64,000 bases of DNA from a bacterium (GCA_004563405.1 SFTH01000013.1:1-64000); one strand, 5' to 3'. Shown: positions 15,350 through 24,860, counted from the stretch's first letter. The notes: generated by a model from the sequence alone, not told the origin. Made by a program: numbers and translations.

Positions 15350-16125
15350 ACGGGTTCACCCCCGATTTTCCGAAATCTTGCGTATCGCGCCTCCAGGAGA
15401 GCGTCTACGCCCATTTGGGTCTTTTTGCGGAAGGCTGCGGCGAGTTCCGCCTTCAGGCCGTCCATGTCCTTTTCAAGCGCCTCCGCGCAGGGAAGCACCC
15501 TTTCGATGATGCCGAAGCCGTGGAGATCCTGCGCTGTGAGCTTCAGGCTCTCCGCCGCCTCCCTGGCCCTGCCCGCATCCTTCCAGAGGATGCTCGCGGC
15601 ACCCTCCGGCGAAATGACCGAATAGTACGCGTCCTCCAGCATCCACACCTCATCCGTGACTGCCAGCGCCAGCGCGCCTCCGCTTCCGCCCTCTCCGATC
15701 ACAATGCTGATCGAGGGCGTGCGCACCGTAATCAATTCGTACATGTTCTCCGCGATGGCCTGACCCTGTCCGCGCTCCTCTGCGCCGATGCCGCAGTACG
15801 CGCCGGAAGTATCCACCAGGCAGAGTATGGGCCGGTGAAACTTTTCCGCCAGACGAATCTGGCGGAGGGCCTTGCGATAGCCCTCGGGATTGGCGGATCC
15901 AAAGTTCCGATAGAGCTTTTCCGCCGTCGTCGTGCCCTTTTCGATGCCGATGACGGTGATGGGCATGCCGTTGAGCGTTCCGATGCCCGCAACCACGGCA
16001 GGGTCGTCACCAAAGCGGCGATCGCCGTGCATCTCCGTAAAGTCCTCCACCAGCGCGCGGATGTAGCTCAGCGCCGTGGGTCTGCCCGCGCTGCGCGAGG
16101 CCTGAACACACTCGTATGCTTTCAT
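15346..16125 (-). CDS. accA: Acetyl-CoA carboxylase carboxyltransferase subunit alpha
   Basis: 259 residues, starting MKAYECVQASRSAGRPTALSYI. FGDDPAVVAGIGTLNGMPITVIG, then LCLVDTSGAYCGIGAEERGQ and IGEGGSGGALALAVTDEVWM, define the crotonase-fold alpha subunit. With AccD it transfers CO2 from carboxybiotin to acetyl-CoA. The start at 16125 follows GGGAGGCGCAGGA and overlaps the accD stop (ATGA). An upstream extension inside accD is not real. Confidence 0.96.
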   Translation of the reverse strand: MKAYECVQASRSAGRPTALSYIRALVEDFTEMHGDRRFGDDPAVVAGIGTLNGMPITVIGIEKGTTTAEKLYRNFGSANPEGYRKALRQIRLAEKFHRPILCLVDTSGAYCGIGAEERGQGQAIAENMYELITVRTPSISIVIGEGGSGGALALAVTDEVWMLEDAYYSVISPEGAASILWKDAGRAREAAESLKLTAQDLHGFGIIERVLPCAEALEKDMDGLKAELAAAFRKKTQMGVDALLEARYARFRKIGGEPV

Positions 16126-16991
16126 TCCTGCGCCTCCCTTCGATGCAGCCGCAGCAGCTTGCTGAGGCACTCCTTCATCGCCCGGCGGTCGCAAATCATG
16201 TCCAGGAAGCCCTTGTCCAGCAGGAATTCAGACCTCTGGAAGCCCTCCTTGAGCTTCTGCCGTATGGTCTGCTCAATGACGCGCGGCCCCGCAAAGCCGA
16301 TCAGTGCGTCCGGTTCGCCGATGATGATGTCACCCTCCATGGCGAAGCTGGCCATCACGCCGCCCGTCGTGGGGTCGCTGAGCACGGCGATAAACAGGCC
16401 GCCCGCGTCCGAGTGACGCTTGACTGCGCCGGTCGTCTTCGCCATTTGCATCAGAGAAAACACGCCCTCCTGCATGCGCGCGCCGCCGGAAGTGCAGCAA
16501 CCGACCACCGGAAGATGCCGTTCCAGCGCATATTCAAACAGGCGGGTAATCTTCTCTCCCACCGCCGTTCCCATGGACCCCATGATGAAGGACGGATCCA
16601 TGGCGAACAGGCAACAGGGATTCTGTTCGATGGTGCACACGCCGGTGATCACGCCCTCGTTTTCTCCGGACTGCGCCCGCGCCTGGGTGAGTTTCTGCTG
16701 ATAGCCCTCGAAGCTGATGGGATCTCCGCCCTCCAGCTCCGGCCAGAGCTCCTCGAAGCTGTCCGCATCGGCCAGCAGCGCAGTGCGACGGCGCGCACCG
16801 ATGCGGAAGTGATGGCCGCATGCGGGACATACGTCCGCGCAGCGCCCCAGATCGTCCACGGCGTGCATCGCCTTGCAGTTGGGACAGGAGACGTAGAGTT
16901 CCTCTGTAATCTCCGGGCTCTGATAATTGTCCGCCTCGCCTGCGCCCTCCAGCGCGTTGCGCGGACGGCGAAACAGGTTTCTGTTAAGCAT
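16122..16991 (-). CDS. accD: Acetyl-CoA carboxylase carboxyltransferase subunit beta
   Basis: 289 residues. An N-terminal zinc ribbon with Cys36, Cys39, Cys55 and Cys58 precedes the crotonase domain: VGCCTSGGARMQEGVFSLMQ, LSDPTTGGVMASFAMEGDI and FAGPRVIEQTIRQ. It forms the heterotetrameric carboxyltransferase with AccA. It starts three bases after the accC stop and is coupled to accA by ATGA. Confidence 0.96.
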   Translation of the reverse strand: MLNRNLFRRPRNALEGAGEADNYQSPEITEELYVSCPNCKAMHAVDDLGRCADVCPACGHHFRIGARRRTALLADADSFEELWPELEGGDPISFEGYQQKLTQARAQSGENEGVITGVCTIEQNPCCLFAMDPSFIMGSMGTAVGEKITRLFEYALERHLPVVGCCTSGGARMQEGVFSLMQMAKTTGAVKRHSDAGGLFIAVLSDPTTGGVMASFAMEGDIIIGEPDALIGFAGPRVIEQTIRQKLKEGFQRSEFLLDKGFLDMICDRRAMKECLSKLLRLHRREAQE

Positions 16992-16994
16992 TGC

Positions 16995-18326
16995 TTACCT
17001 CCCGTTGAGATACTCCGTGGTGTAGCTGCCCTCCTGAAAGCCGCGCTCGGCGATCAGGTCGGACTGCATAAAGCCCGTGTGCTCCACGCCCTCGATCACC
17101 ATTTCGCACAGCGCTGCCTGCATCTTGCGTATGGCCTCCGCGCGGGTCGGCGCGTGCACGATCAGCTTGGCGATCATGGAGTCATAGAAGGGTGGAATGA
17201 CATAGTCCTGATACAGGGCGGTATCAAAGCGCACCCAGGGGCCGCCTGGAACGTGCAGAAGCTTCACCTTGCCCGCGCAGGGGCGAAAGTTCTCCGCCGG
17301 ATTCTCCGCGTTGATGCGACACTCAATGGCATGGCCGGAGAGATTCACATCCTTCTGGGCGAAGGAGAGCTCAAGACCCGCGGCCACGCGGATCTGCCAC
17401 TTGACCAGATCAATTCCCGTCACCATCTCTGTTACGGGATGCTCCACCTGAAGGCGGGTGTTCATCTCCATGAAGTAGAACTTCTTGTCCTGGGTCAACA
17501 GAAATTCAACCGTGCCCACGCCCTCGTAGTTTACAGCTTTTGCCGCGCGATAGGCCGCTTCAAACATCTCTGCGCGAAGGGAGGCGTCCACCGCGGGCGA
17601 CGGGCTCTCCTCGATCAATTTCTGATGCAGGCGCTGCATGGAACACTCGCGCTCGCCCAGCACGACCACGTTTCCGTGGGCGTCACAGAGAAGCTGCACC
17701 TCGATGTGCTTGACGTTCTCCAGCAGCTTTTCCATGTAGACCGCGCCGTCGCCGAAAGCGCTCTCCGCCTCCGCCCGCGCAGAGAAGAAGGCGTTCTCCA
17801 GCTCCTCCGGCGCGTCCACCCGGCGAATTCCGCGCCCGCCGCCGCCGGATCGGGCCTTGATCAGCAGCGGATAGCCGATGCGCGCGCCCTCCTCCTTCAG
17901 CTGTTCGACGCTCTTCACGAGGTCGCAGCCGGGCACGACGGGCACGCCCGCCGCGCGCATGGTGCGCTTGGCCTCGTCCTTGTCGCCCATCCGCCGGATC
18001 ACGTCCGCAGTCGGACCGATGAACTTGATCTTGCATCGCTCGCAGAGCTCAGCAAAGCGCGCGTTTTCCGAGAGCAGGCCATATCCCGGATGGATGGCCT
18101 GCGCCCCGGTGACGATGGCCGCCGAGAGCACCGAGGGCATGCTTAAATAGCTCTGGGAAGCGGGAGCCGCGCCAATGCACACGCTCTCGTCCGCCAGGGA
18201 CACATGAAGCGCGTCGCGATCGGCCTCGGAAAACACCGCGACCGTCGAGATGCCCATTTCTTTGCAGGAGCGTATGACGCGCACAGCGATTTCGCCCCTG
18301 TTTGCAATCAAAATCTTGGGAAACAA
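16995..18326 (-). CDS. accC: Acetyl-CoA carboxylase biotin carboxylase subunit
   Basis: 443 residues. FPKILIANRGEIAVRVIRSC starts the protein. The ATP-grasp glycine loop KARSGGGGRGIR, GERECSMQRLHQKLIEESPS and the catalytic FMEMNTRLQVEHPVTE are all intact. It carboxylates biotin on AccB. The start codon is TTG at 18326, seven bases after GGGAGG. No ATG/GTG fits, and the protein begins at the family's usual residue. Confidence 0.96.
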   Translation of the reverse strand: MFPKILIANRGEIAVRVIRSCKEMGISTVAVFSEADRDALHVSLADESVCIGAAPASQSYLSMPSVLSAAIVTGAQAIHPGYGLLSENARFAELCERCKIKFIGPTADVIRRMGDKDEAKRTMRAAGVPVVPGCDLVKSVEQLKEEGARIGYPLLIKARSGGGGRGIRRVDAPEELENAFFSARAEAESAFGDGAVYMEKLLENVKHIEVQLLCDAHGNVVVLGERECSMQRLHQKLIEESPSPAVDASLRAEMFEAAYRAAKAVNYEGVGTVEFLLTQDKKFYFMEMNTRLQVEHPVTEMVTGIDLVKWQIRVAAGLELSFAQKDVNLSGHAIECRINAENPAENFRPCAGKVKLLHVPGGPWVRFDTALYQDYVIPPFYDSMIAKLIVHAPTRAEAIRKMQAALCEMVIEGVEHTGFMQSDLIAERGFQEGSYTTEYLNGR

Positions 18327-18375
18327 CCAAAATCCTCCCGTCGTTCACCCACCGTGAAAGAATTCCCGCAAGCGC

Positions 18376-18789
18376 TCACTGCGGGATAATGAAGGAAAAT
18401 TCGCCCGACGCGCAGAGCTCGCCCTCGACGCGCGCCTCGCCCCTGACCACATAGACGTTCATCTTCTGGCGCAGCAGCGAGGAACTGATCTCCAGCGTGT
18501 CGCCCGGACGCACCATTCTGCGGAAGCGCACCTTGTCGATGCCCGCGTAATAGGCCGTCTTTCCCCGAATCGAATCGGCAAAGAGTACGCAGCTCGCCTG
18601 GGCAATGATTTCGCACTGCACCACGCCGGGCATTACCGGATTTCCGGGAAAGTGCCCGTCAAAGAACCACTCATCTCCCCGTGCGCGATAGCGTCCGTGG
18701 GCGACGCCCGCCTCGTCCGTCCAGGCCTCGTCCAGCAAAAGCATGCTGTTTCTGTGGGGCAGTATCTGCATCAGTTCGTCTCGGTTCAC
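18376..18789 (-). CDS. fabZ: 3-hydroxyacyl-ACP dehydratase FabZ
   Basis: 137 residues. ILPHRNSMLLLDEAW, then FFDGHFPGNPVMPGVVQCE carrying the catalytic His and Glu of the hot-dog fold, identify FabZ. It dehydrates 3-hydroxyacyl-ACP. The GTG start at 18789 has AGGAGG upstream. It lies between accB and accC as in Streptococcus and Clostridium fab clusters. Confidence 0.95.
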   Translation of the reverse strand: MNRDELMQILPHRNSMLLLDEAWTDEAGVAHGRYRARGDEWFFDGHFPGNPVMPGVVQCEIIAQASCVLFADSIRGKTAYYAGIDKVRFRRMVRPGDTLEISSSLLRQKMNVYVVRGEARVEGELCASGEFSFIIPQ

Positions 18790-18800
18790 GTTTCTTCCTC

Positions 18801-19256
18801 CTAGCACAGCTTGAACAGCGGCTGGCCATATTCCACCACGTCGCCGTTGTGCACGCACACGTCCACGACCTCGCCGTCAAATTCGGCGGTAATTTCGTTC
18901 ATCAGCTTCATGGCTTCAATGATGCACACCACGTCGCCCTTTTTGACCCTGCTTCCAATTTCAACGTAGGGCTTCGCGTCCGGTGAAGCGGCCGCGTAGA
19001 ACACGCCCACCATGGGACTCTTGATCTCCCGCGCCCGGTTGAAGTCCACCGGTGCGCTCTCCGCGGGCAGAACCGCGGTCGCGATCTCTCCGGCGGGTAC
19101 CGCAGCCGGTGCAGCAGCCGCTACGGGCGCGGTTGCAACCACCTGTTCGCGCTCACAGTCGATGCGGATGTGGGTCTCGTTTTCTGAAATCTCCAGCGTG
19201 CTCAGGCCGTTCTCGCGCACGATCTGCGCAAGCTCCCGTATCTGACGAATGTTCAT
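18801..19256 (-). CDS. accB: Biotin carboxyl carrier protein AccB
   Basis: 151 residues. An N-terminal helix (MNIRQIRELAQIVRENGLST), an Ala/Pro-rich linker at about 40-70, then the biotinyl domain with CIIEAMKLMNEI, Lys117 being the biotinylation site. It carries CO2 between AccC and AccA/AccD. The ATG at 19256 overlaps the fabF stop by four bases. Confidence 0.96.
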   Translation of the reverse strand: MNIRQIRELAQIVRENGLSTLEISENETHIRIDCEREQVVATAPVAAAAPAAVPAGEIATAVLPAESAPVDFNRAREIKSPMVGVFYAAASPDAKPYVEIGSRVKKGDVVCIIEAMKLMNEITAEFDGEVVDVCVHNGDVVEYGQPLFKLC

Positions 19257-20485
19257 ACACACCTCCGCAACGCGATGGCTGCATTGTGGCCGCCAAAGCC
19301 GAGGGAAACGGAAATTGCCGCGTCCGCCTGCAACTGCAGTGCATGATTGGGCACATAGTTCAGATCGCACTCGGGATCCGGCTCCTGCAGGTGAATCGTC
19401 GGGAAGATGACGCCGCGGGAGAGCGCCAGCGCGCAGGCGATGCACTCGACCGCACCCGCCGCGCCCAACATGTGGCCCGTCATGGATTTGGTGGAGCTGA
19501 TGAGCGCCGCGCGAGCCGCCTCCTCGCCCAATGCGAGCTTGATCGCCCGGGTCTCGGTGGAATCGTTGAGAGGCGTACCCGTACCGTGGGCGTTGATGTA
19601 GAGCACGCCCTCGGGCTTCCCGGCCTCCTCGAAGGCCAGGCGGATGGCGCGTCCACCCTCCACGCCCTCCGGCGCGGGCGCAGTAATGTGGTGGGCGTCG
19701 CAGGTATTGCCATATCCCGCCAGCTCCGCGTAGATGTGCGCGCCGCGCGCGACGGCATGCTCGTAGCTCTCCAGAACCACGATGCCCGCGCCCTCGCCCA
19801 TCACGAAACCGCCCCTGCGCCTGTCAAACGGAAGGGAAGCTTCCTCGGGATTCTCAGCCTCTGAGAGCGCCTTGCAGTTCGCAAAGCCGCCCATCGCCAG
19901 CGGATTGATGGCCGCCTCGCTGCCACCGGCAATGATCGCGTCGGCATAGCCAAAGCGGATGGCGCGGAAGGCCTCGCCGATGGTGTTGGTGGAGGTTGCG
20001 CAGGCGGTAACCACCGGCAGGCTCGGGCCCTTGCAACCAAAGCGTATGGCGATGTTGCCCGCCGCGATGTTGGAGATCATCATCGGAACAAACAGGGGCG
20101 ATACGCGGGACGGGCCGCGCTTGCCGAGCTTGTCGCACTCCGCCATCAGCGTGCTGATGCCGCCGATGCCGCTGCCCACATACACGCCGAAGCGCTCCGG
20201 GTCCACCTTCCCCTCAATGCCGCTGTCCTGCATCGCTTCAATGGCGGCCGCCATGGCGTACTGAGTGAATAGATCCATGCGCCGGGTGTCGCCTCTGGCA
20301 ATTCCGAAGCGCTCCGGATCAAAATCCTTGACCTCCGCCGCCACATGAATCTTCAATCCATCGGGTTCGAAGCGCGTGATCTTATCCACGCCGCACTTGC
20401 CTGCGCTGAGGCTTTCGAAGATGGTCTCAATATCTGAACCGACGGGCGTAACTGCGCCCATGCCGGTGATGACTACTCTGTTCAT
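19253..20485 (-). CDS. fabF: 3-oxoacyl-ACP synthase II FabF
   Basis: 410 residues. Thiolase-fold KAS II with the nucleophile Cys162 in VVTACATSTNTIGEA and the two catalytic histidines in INAHGTGTPLNDSTET and KSMTGHMLGAAGAVE. It elongates acyl-ACP with malonyl-ACP. The start at 20485 has AGGAGG five bases upstream. An in-frame extension upstream has no SD. Confidence 0.96.
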   Translation of the reverse strand: MNRVVITGMGAVTPVGSDIETIFESLSAGKCGVDKITRFEPDGLKIHVAAEVKDFDPERFGIARGDTRRMDLFTQYAMAAAIEAMQDSGIEGKVDPERFGVYVGSGIGGISTLMAECDKLGKRGPSRVSPLFVPMMISNIAAGNIAIRFGCKGPSLPVVTACATSTNTIGEAFRAIRFGYADAIIAGGSEAAINPLAMGGFANCKALSEAENPEEASLPFDRRRGGFVMGEGAGIVVLESYEHAVARGAHIYAELAGYGNTCDAHHITAPAPEGVEGGRAIRLAFEEAGKPEGVLYINAHGTGTPLNDSTETRAIKLALGEEAARAALISSTKSMTGHMLGAAGAVECIACALALSRGVIFPTIHLQEPDPECDLNYVPNHALQLQADAAISVSLGFGGHNAAIALRRCV

Positions 20486-20542
20486 TGTAACCTCCTGCCA
20501 GCGGAGCATCGCGCCCGCACCTGCGGGTGCGTGCATCCGCAT

Positions 20543-21280
20543 TTAGATGTACATGCCGCCGTCCACCTTCAGGACGCAGCCGGTGATGTAAGCCGCCTCG
20601 TCTCCGGCAAGGAAGCGCACGGCGTTTGCAATGTCCTCGGGCTGTCCGATGCGGCCCATGGGAACTGCGCTGAGGCCGTTTTTCAGCGCGGCCTCGCTCA
20701 TGCCCCGGGTCATGTCTGTCTCGATAAAGCCTGGCGCGACGGCGTTCACGGTGATGCCGCGGGAGGCGACCTCCCGGGCGATGGTCTTGGTCAGACCGAT
20801 CAGGCCGGCCTTGCTGGCGGAATAATTCGCCTGGCCGGGGTTGCCCATCATGCCGGACACGGAGGAGATGTTTACAATCCTTCCGGAGCGGCGGCGAATG
20901 AATATGGGCAGACAGGCGTGAATCATGTTGAACGCGCCCGTCAGGTTGGTATCCAGTACGGCGCGGAAATCCTCCGTGGTCATGCGCATCGCCAGCGCGT
21001 CGCGCACGATGCCCGCATTGTTGACCAGGATGTCCGGCGCGCCCAGCTGCTCGCTCACCGCCTTGGCGGCTTCGTTCGCCTGCGCGCCGTCGGAAACGTC
21101 GCAGCGCAGGCTGAGCGCGCGAACGCCCTTCTCCTCGATCAGGCCGACGGTCTCCTTCGCTGCGTCCTCTCGCCCGGCGTAGAGGATGGCTACGTCGCAT
21201 CCGGCCTCCGCGAGCTTCAGCGCAATGGCGCGTCCAATGCCCCGGGAACCGCCAGTCACCAGCGCAATCTTCCCCTTCAT
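20543..21280 (-). CDS. fabG: 3-oxoacyl-ACP reductase FabG
   Basis: 245 residues. Short-chain dehydrogenase with the NADP site LVTGGSRGIGRAIA, NNAG, the catalytic Ser in NISSVSG, the YSASK Tyr/Lys pair and APGFIETDMT. It reduces 3-oxoacyl-ACP. The ATG at 21280 makes an ATGA overlap with the fabD stop and has GGAGG ten bases upstream. A GTG at 21286 is only four bases from that SD. Confidence 0.96.
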   Translation of the reverse strand: MKGKIALVTGGSRGIGRAIALKLAEAGCDVAILYAGREDAAKETVGLIEEKGVRALSLRCDVSDGAQANEAAKAVSEQLGAPDILVNNAGIVRDALAMRMTTEDFRAVLDTNLTGAFNMIHACLPIFIRRRSGRIVNISSVSGMMGNPGQANYSASKAGLIGLTKTIAREVASRGITVNAVAPGFIETDMTRGMSEAALKNGLSAVPMGRIGQPEDIANAVRFLAGDEAAYITGCVLKVDGGMYI

Positions 21281-22194
21281 CGGCACAGTTCCTCCTTCAG
21301 CTTCTCCAGATCCTCCGGCTTCTCCACGTTGTATACGCGCGCGCCGGGGATCGTCTTGCGAATCAGGCCGGAGAGCGTCTTTCCCGCGCCCAGCTCCACA
21401 AAGACCTCCGCACCTGCGGCGGCCATGTTCTCAACGCTCTCCTGCCAGCGCACCGGGTTGGACACCTGGCGACTGAGCAGCTGCGCGCCGTCCACGGCGT
21501 AGGGCTGCGCGGTTGCGTTTGCGTACAGCGGAATTCTGGGGACGTTCAGTCTCTGTCCGGAGAGATACTCCGCGAGATCCGCAGAGGCCGCACCCATCCA
21601 GGGCGTGTGGAACGCGCCGCTGACGTTGAGGCGAAGCATGCGACCCTTTTCTGCGATCACGCGCGCGGCAAGCGCATCGTAGATCTCCGCCCTACAGGCG
21701 ACCACCGTCTGTCCGGGGCAGTTGTAGTTGACGGGATAGGCCGCGTCCGGGAATTCCCGGCAGATGGCCTCCACCGCCTCCGGGCTCAGCCGCAGCACGG
21801 CGCCCATTGCGCCGCTGACGCGACCGGCACATTCCTGCATCCGCTCGCCCCGGCGAACCACGAAGCGGAAGGCCTGCTCAAAGTCCATCACGCCCGCAAA
21901 TCCCGCCGCAACCACTTCACCCAGGGAGAATCCGGCACAGAAGGACGGCGCAACGCCCGCTTCTACCGCAGCCTCCGCGCACGCGTAATCCATTGCAAAC
22001 AGGCAGGGCTGGGTGTTCACCGTCTGTGCGAGCGCGTCGGCGCTGCCGTGAAAGCACATCTCCAGCGTGCCGGGGCGGATGGCCTCCGCACGGTCAAAGG
22101 CGGCGCGGGCGGCGGCAGAATGCTCGTAGAGCTCCCTACCCATGCCCGGATACTGCGCGCCCTGACCGGCAAATACGAATGCTACCTTACCCAT
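21277..22194 (-). CDS. fabD: Malonyl-CoA:ACP transacylase FabD
   Basis: 305 residues. FVFAGQGAQYPGMGRELY, the nucleophile Ser90 in AGFSLGEVVA and the catalytic His in SGAFHTPWM define FabD. Phe replaces the more common His of GHSLG, a variant I recall in other Firmicutes. It overlaps the end of fabK by 13 bases. Confidence 0.96.
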   Translation of the reverse strand: MGKVAFVFAGQGAQYPGMGRELYEHSAAARAAFDRAEAIRPGTLEMCFHGSADALAQTVNTQPCLFAMDYACAEAAVEAGVAPSFCAGFSLGEVVAAGFAGVMDFEQAFRFVVRRGERMQECAGRVSGAMGAVLRLSPEAVEAICREFPDAAYPVNYNCPGQTVVACRAEIYDALAARVIAEKGRMLRLNVSGAFHTPWMGAASADLAEYLSGQRLNVPRIPLYANATAQPYAVDGAQLLSRQVSNPVRWQESVENMAAAGAEVFVELGAGKTLSGLIRKTIPGARVYNVEKPEDLEKLKEELCR

Positions 22195-23129
22195 TTTGCG
22201 CCCTCCGAGAGCAGCTTCTCCGCTTCGGCAAACATCTCGACGATGATCTCCCGGGCGCTCTGCTCCTTCTTCACCAGAGCCGCAATCTGGCCGCTCATGA
22301 TGGTGCCGCGCTCCATATCACCGTCGACGGCCGCCTTGCGCAGCGCACCGGCGCCGAACTTTTCAATTTCCTCATTGGTGCGGGTGGAATCGTACTCCAT
22401 TGCGCCCATCTCGCGGGAGAAGGGATTCTTCAGGCAGCGCACGGGATGGCCCAGCCGCTTGCCGGTCACGACGGTGTCGATGTCCCGCGCTGCGAGGATC
22501 TTCTTCTTGTAATTGGGGTGCACCTGGCACTCCTCGGCCACGAGGAAGCGGGTGCCCACCTGCACGCCCTGCGCGCCCAGCATGAACGAAGCCGCAACGC
22601 CGCGACCGTCGCCGATGCCGCCCGCAGCCAGCACCGGAATGTCCACCGCGTCCACCACCTGGGGCACGAGCGTCATGGTCGTCAGCTCGCCGACGTGTCC
22701 GCCGGACTCGCAGCCCTCGGCGATGACCGCCACGGCGCCCTCGCGGGCCACGCGCTTCGCAATCGCCGTGGAGGGAACCACGGGCACGACCTTGATGCCC
22801 ACGGGAACCCACTCCTTCATGTAGATGCCGGGCAGGCCTGCGCCGGTGGTAACCACGGGAACCTTCTCCTCGAGAATCACCTTCGCCACCTCCGCAGCGA
22901 AGGGGCTCATGAGCATGACGTTCACGCCAAAGGGCTTGTCCGTCATCTCCCGGCAGGCGCGGATTTCATTGCGCACATATTCTCCGGGCGCGTTCATGGC
23001 GGAAATGATGCCCAGTCCGCCCGCATTGGAAACCGCAGCGGCCAGCTTGTGCTCGCTCACCCAGGCCATGCCGCCCTGGAAGATCGGATATTCGATGCCA
23101 ATCCGATCGCAAACATCGGTGTGCATCAT
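22182..23129 (-). CDS. fabK: Enoyl-ACP reductase II FabK (FMN-dependent)
   Basis: 315 residues of the nitronate-monooxygenase/FabK TIM-barrel family: IEYPIFQGGMAWVSEHKLAA, NAGGLGIISAM, AEGCESGGHVG and AAGGIGDGRGVAASFMLGA. It catalyses the last reduction of each elongation cycle and replaces FabI. No fabI is seen here. The start overlaps the acpP stop. A second ATG follows immediately. Confidence 0.95.
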   Translation of the reverse strand: MMHTDVCDRIGIEYPIFQGGMAWVSEHKLAAAVSNAGGLGIISAMNAPGEYVRNEIRACREMTDKPFGVNVMLMSPFAAEVAKVILEEKVPVVTTGAGLPGIYMKEWVPVGIKVVPVVPSTAIAKRVAREGAVAVIAEGCESGGHVGELTTMTLVPQVVDAVDIPVLAAGGIGDGRGVAASFMLGAQGVQVGTRFLVAEECQVHPNYKKKILAARDIDTVVTGKRLGHPVRCLKNPFSREMGAMEYDSTRTNEEIEKFGAGALRKAAVDGDMERGTIMSGQIAALVKKEQSAREIIVEMFAEAEKLLSEGAKWVR

Positions 23130-23350
23130 GCGTTTTTTGCCTCTTCAATGCGGGCGACCAGCGCCTTCATGTCGGTCACGTCGTGGTCGAGCTCGATGCT
23201 CACGCCCAGCTCGTCTTCAATCTGCATCACGAGATCCGCGATATCCAGGGAGTCCACAGCCAGCTCCTCGAAAGTGGAGTCCGGGGTAATGGTGGTCACG
23301 TCGATGCCCTTGTAATCAGCCAGCTTGGCGGCGATGGTCTCGAAAGTCAT
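23126..23350 (-). CDS. acpP: Acyl carrier protein
   Basis: 74 acidic residues with the phosphopantetheine site Ser34 in ELAVDSLDIADLVM. It carries the growing acyl chain. The ATG at 23350 has GGAGG eight bases upstream. A longer reading from TTG would place the SD inside the gene. Confidence 0.96.
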   Translation of the reverse strand: MTFETIAAKLADYKGIDVTTITPDSTFEELAVDSLDIADLVMQIEDELGVSIELDHDVTDMKALVARIEEAKNA

Positions 23351-23393
23351 GGTATTTTCCTCCAATTTTGTCTTTAATCTATGGATCAGGGAA

Positions 23394-24350
23394 TCAATCC
23401 CTCGTCCAGCTCAGCACGCACGCGCCCGTGGTCAGGCCCGCGCCAAAGGCGCTCAGCGCCAGTTTGTCCCCCTTATGCAGCTCGCCCGCGCGGTTGATTT
23501 CATCCAGCAGGATGGGAATGCTCGCCGAGGAGCAATTGCCGCGCTTGTAGACGTTCGATGGGAACTTTTCCTCCGGCTGCTTCAGGCGGGCACGCACCGC
23601 GTCCAGGATGCGCTTGTTCGCCTGGTGCAGCAGATAGTGGTCGATCTCGTCCAGCGCGAGGCCCGCCTCTTCCACCACAGTCCTCAGATCCGCCGTGGAA
23701 TGGGACACTGCGAAGCGGTAGATCTCCGGCCCGTCCATGTACAGACTGGTCATGGGCTTCGGATTGATCGCGAAGGGGCTGTTGCCCGGATTGGGATAGA
23801 GGTTGAGGGGCACGGCGTTTCCATCGCTGGTGAGATGCGCATGGAAGAGTCCCTCTCCGCCGTCCACCACGACGGCGCCCGCGCCGTCGCCGAAGAGCAC
23901 GCAGGTGGAGCGATCGGTCCAATCCACCAGGCGGCTCATGCCCTCCGCGCACACGACGAGCATGCGGCCAGCCTTGCCCGCGCGAAGATAGGCGTCCGCC
24001 AGATCCAGCGCGTAGATAAAGCCCGCGCACGCGCCGTTGATGTCCACGGCGGGACAGGCTGCGCCGATCTCCTTCTGCAGGAGGCAGGCCAGCGAAGGCG
24101 TAACCGTGTCGCCCTGTACGGTGGAGCAGAGGATGTAATCCACATCCCCCGCCTCCAGCCCCGCGTTTTCAAGCGCCAGCCGGGCGGCCTTTACCCCCAG
24201 TTCAAGCAGCGTTTCATCGGTCAGCATCTGGCGCGTCTGAATACCGGTGCGCGTGCGGATCCACTCGTCGCTGGTATCCAGAAACTCCGTCAGACGCTCA
24301 TTGGTCAGCGTATAGACGGGAAGCGCGCTTCCCGTTCCCAGAATTCTCAT
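23394..24350 (-). CDS. fabH: 3-oxoacyl-ACP synthase III FabH
   Basis: 318 residues. Cys108 in INGACAGFIYALDLA, His in YLLHQANKRILD and Asn in RGNCSSASIPILLDE form the FabH triad. It starts chain synthesis from an acyl-CoA and malonyl-ACP. Its ATG overlaps the stop of the upstream MarR-family regulator (ATGA). Confidence 0.96.
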   Translation of the reverse strand: MRILGTGSALPVYTLTNERLTEFLDTSDEWIRTRTGIQTRQMLTDETLLELGVKAARLALENAGLEAGDVDYILCSTVQGDTVTPSLACLLQKEIGAACPAVDINGACAGFIYALDLADAYLRAGKAGRMLVVCAEGMSRLVDWTDRSTCVLFGDGAGAVVVDGGEGLFHAHLTSDGNAVPLNLYPNPGNSPFAINPKPMTSLYMDGPEIYRFAVSHSTADLRTVVEEAGLALDEIDHYLLHQANKRILDAVRARLKQPEEKFPSNVYKRGNCSSASIPILLDEINRAGELHKGDKLALSAFGAGLTTGACVLSWTRD

Positions 24351-24826
24351 GGCTTTACTTCCTTTCCGGCCGCACAGGCTTCCAACTGCCGCCGTATATA
24401 TGCATTCAGCTTCTGAAGGCCCGAATACATCGCTTCGCGCTCCTCTACCGTCATGCCATCCGCGATCGCGCAGACCATTTTCCGATGAAAATAGCGATGT
24501 GCAATCTCCGCGCGGAAGCCCTTGCGGGTGAGTTGAACGCGAACGCGGCGGCCGTCCTCGCTGGAGCGATCCTTGGTGATGTAACCTTTTTTCTCCAGGC
24601 GCTTAATCATGGCCGTGGCGGACGGGGGCGTAATCTCCAGGTTTTGGGCAATTTCCGTCACCATCGCTCCCTCGTTGCCGTTGCGTCCGATGCTTTCGAG
24701 CATGTGCATTTCGCTCATGCTCAGGTCGTTGTTGCTGAGCTTGCGCAGCATCTGTTCCTCCACCTTGCAGATGGAACGATACGCCGTCGTCAGCATTTCA
24801 TTGAGCGCCTGCGCGAATGCATCCAT
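24347..24826 (-). CDS. fabT: MarR-family regulator, probable FabT
   Basis: 159 residues from ATG at 24826, which has GAGG eight bases upstream. The ATG at 24844 lacks an SD. Winged-helix MarR features: DLSMSEMHMLESIGR, VTEIAQNLEITPPSATAMIK (recognition helix) and RLEKKGYITKDRSSEDGRR (wing). As the first gene of a fab operon it matches FabT, which represses fab genes with acyl-ACP as co-repressor in streptococci. A short palindrome at the transcription start could be its operator. Confidence 0.88.
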   Translation of the reverse strand: MDAFAQALNEMLTTAYRSICKVEEQMLRKLSNNDLSMSEMHMLESIGRNGNEGAMVTEIAQNLEITPPSATAMIKRLEKKGYITKDRSSEDGRRVRVQLTRKGFRAEIAHRYFHRKMVCAIADGMTVEEREAMYSGLQKLNAYIRRQLEACAAGKEVKP

Positions 24827-24846
24827 ACAATCAGCCTCATCCATTT

Positions 24847-24860
24847 ATTTAGTCTAACAA
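24847..24860. promoter_or_regulatory. Candidate FabT operator
   Basis: TTAG-T-CTAA palindrome (24849-24857) directly downstream of the -10 of the fab promoter, where a repressor would block transcription. It does not closely match the streptococcal FabT box. Confidence 0.4.

Noticed and set aside
16116..18146. A 676-residue plus-strand ORF opposite accD/accC
   Set aside because: Antisense to two clearly recognisable carboxylase subunits; no SD and no recognisable domain.
24847..24860. Firm assignment of a FabT box
   Set aside because: Only a short palindrome is seen and it differs from the streptococcal consensus, so it is listed as a low-confidence candidate only.
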